Positions 63,286 to 64,000 of a stretch of DNA of 64,000 nt are shown here, piece after piece. Made by a program: the position numbers and the translations under genes. The DNA is from Desulfovibrio sp. A2. GTDB lineage: Bacteria; Desulfobacterota; Desulfovibrionia; Desulfovibrionales; Desulfovibrionaceae. The notes under the pieces are model-generated. The model ran no database searches, had not been told where the DNA came from, and worked only from the letters and a program-made list of their open reading frames with translations. The first letter of the stretch is position 1. Each line of letters begins with the position of its first letter. Location of the stretch: assembly GCF_000226255.1 (NCBI RefSeq), contig NZ_AGFG01000061.1:186001-250000 (forward strand), written 5' to 3'.

Positions 63286-64000
63286 ATGCGACAGGACGAC
63301 AGCCTCGAACGAATCTGGGAAGCGCTGGCCGAAAACGTGTCGGAACGCCGTCACAACCCGGCGGGCATGCTCTCCATTCCCGACGACGTGAAGTATCTGG
63401 ACACGGTGGAACTGGCCCGGCTGGAAGAAGCCTTCCGCCTGTGGGCCGCCCGTCCGGCGCGGGGCGACGTGCGCCGTTCGCGCCTGCGCATGCTGCTGGT
63501 GTTCCTGCTCATCCGCCACACCGGGGCGCGCCTGGGCGAGGTGCTGGCCCTGGCCCCCGCCCGCGACATCGACGCGGCGCGCGGCGTGGCGTACCTTGGC
63601 GAACCGCCCCGCGAGGTGCAGTTGCCGCCCGATCTCGCCGCCCAGCTTTCAGACCTGCTGGACGAGGCCGTGGCGGGCGAGGGCGAACACCCCTTTGCCG
63701 TGGATCAGGCCCACGTGCGCCGCAAGTTCTACGAGCGCGCCCACGAATGCGACCTGGCCCCGGACCTGGCCAACCCCAGCGCCCTGCGCCGTTCGCGGGC
63801 CATCGAACTGTTGCGATCCGGCCTGCCGCTGCCGGTGGTGCAGCGTCTGCTGGGCCATTCCACGGCCAGCCTGACGGCGGCCTACATCGACGTTTCAAAC
63901 GAGGACATGCAGCGCATGGTGGGCCACGCGCTGGACCGCGAGCAGCGCCGCCGCACCAGCGCGCGCAACGCCTTCTACGGGCGTATCGCGGCGGTGGTGC
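63286..64000 (+). CDS. tunR: TunR-type tungstate-responsive regulator (partial, XerC/D-like domain)
   Basis: The gene starts at ATG 63286 and runs off the window after 238 codons. The visible part is a tyrosine-recombinase-like domain: FLLIRHTGARLGEVLALAPA (first Arg retained), ALRRSRAIELLRSGLPLPVVQRLLGHSTASLTAAYIDV (Arg, Gly-His and Tyr retained). The His of the usual HxLR box is Ser, and the residue after the Arg is Arg rather than His. In the TunR family such a domain binds DNA and is followed by molybdate/tungstate-sensing Mop domains, which would lie beyond base 64000. The adjacent TSUP gene and 28-bp palindrome support this call. A true integrase is the alternative. Confidence 0.82.
   Translation, partial: MRQDDSLERIWEALAENVSERRHNPAGMLSIPDDVKYLDTVELARLEEAFRLWAARPARGDVRRSRLRMLLVFLLIRHTGARLGEVLALAPARDIDAARGVAYLGEPPREVQLPPDLAAQLSDLLDEAVAGEGEHPFAVDQAHVRRKFYERAHECDLAPDLANPSALRRSRAIELLRSGLPLPVVQRLLGHSTASLTAAYIDVSNEDMQRMVGHALDREQRRRTSARNAFYGRIAAVV

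Noticed and set aside
63286..64000. A phage integrase marking a prophage or genomic island edge
   Set aside because: No phage genes, tRNA target or att repeats are visible, key catalytic residues differ, and the TSUP neighbour with a 28-bp operator favours TunR.

Overview
The window reads as chromosome of a high-GC sulfate-reducing deltaproteobacterium of the Desulfovibrio / Nitratidesulfovibrio group. The reasons are a CobA-HemD fusion, a small rubredoxin, a hemerythrin domain joined to a signalling enzyme, a tungstate ABC transporter, and a TunR-type regulator (an XerC/D-like protein, a family described only from this group) beside a TSUP exporter. I see no rRNA, tRNA, CRISPR array, insertion sequence or prophage. 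Most of the window is single-copy chromosomal genes on both strands.

Layout. 0-5 kb: tail of an unrecognised gene, a membrane diguanylate cyclase with a C-terminal hemerythrin, an MgtC-family protein and a BPL_N-domain protein. 4.8-14 kb: valS, a large lipoprotein with a 65-residue Cys-containing partner, a DUF3795 protein, cobA/hemD, a MOSC protein, purN and a LysE-type exporter. 14-26 kb: signalling. A periplasmic binding protein overlaps a histidine kinase gene; there are also an AMMECR1 protein, an MFS carrier, and a universal-stress-protein / PAS kinase / sigma-54 activator operon. 26-31 kb: tupABC (tungstate uptake), acs (acetyl-CoA synthetase) and a LytTR protein whose receiver looks degenerate. 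32-41 kb: a chemoreceptor, a polar amino-acid ABC system with its two permeases fused in one chain, and an unusual histidine kinase. 41-50 kb: TPR, PilZ, rhodanese-YceI, pirin, M29 aminopeptidase, two lipoprotein/TPR genes, a GyrI-like protein and HU. 50-58 kb: a helix-hairpin-helix protein, glycerate kinase, a BON lipoprotein, rubredoxin, chrA/chrB and a divergent DUF2148-MFS-HD operon. 58-64 kb: an aminotransferase, murI, pdxY, a TSUP permease and, cut by the window end, tunR.

The clearest system is tungstate/molybdate homeostasis. The tsup/tunR spacer holds a 28-bp inverted repeat (arms TGACACG and CGTGTCA, 14-base centre). A related element with the same geometry (CACG-N14-CGTG) lies upstream of tupA about 37 kb away. 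Together these suggest that TunR controls both uptake (tupABC) and efflux (TSUP).

Other points worth attention are the two palindromes between chrB and the DUF2148 gene, a rhodanese lacking its catalytic cysteine fused to YceI, a rubredoxin with a CxC first knuckle, and a three-copy intergenic repeat with a hairpin core. Starts were chosen from Shine-Dalgarno sequences, signal peptides and family length. Many very long antisense frames were discarded as GC-rich shadows.
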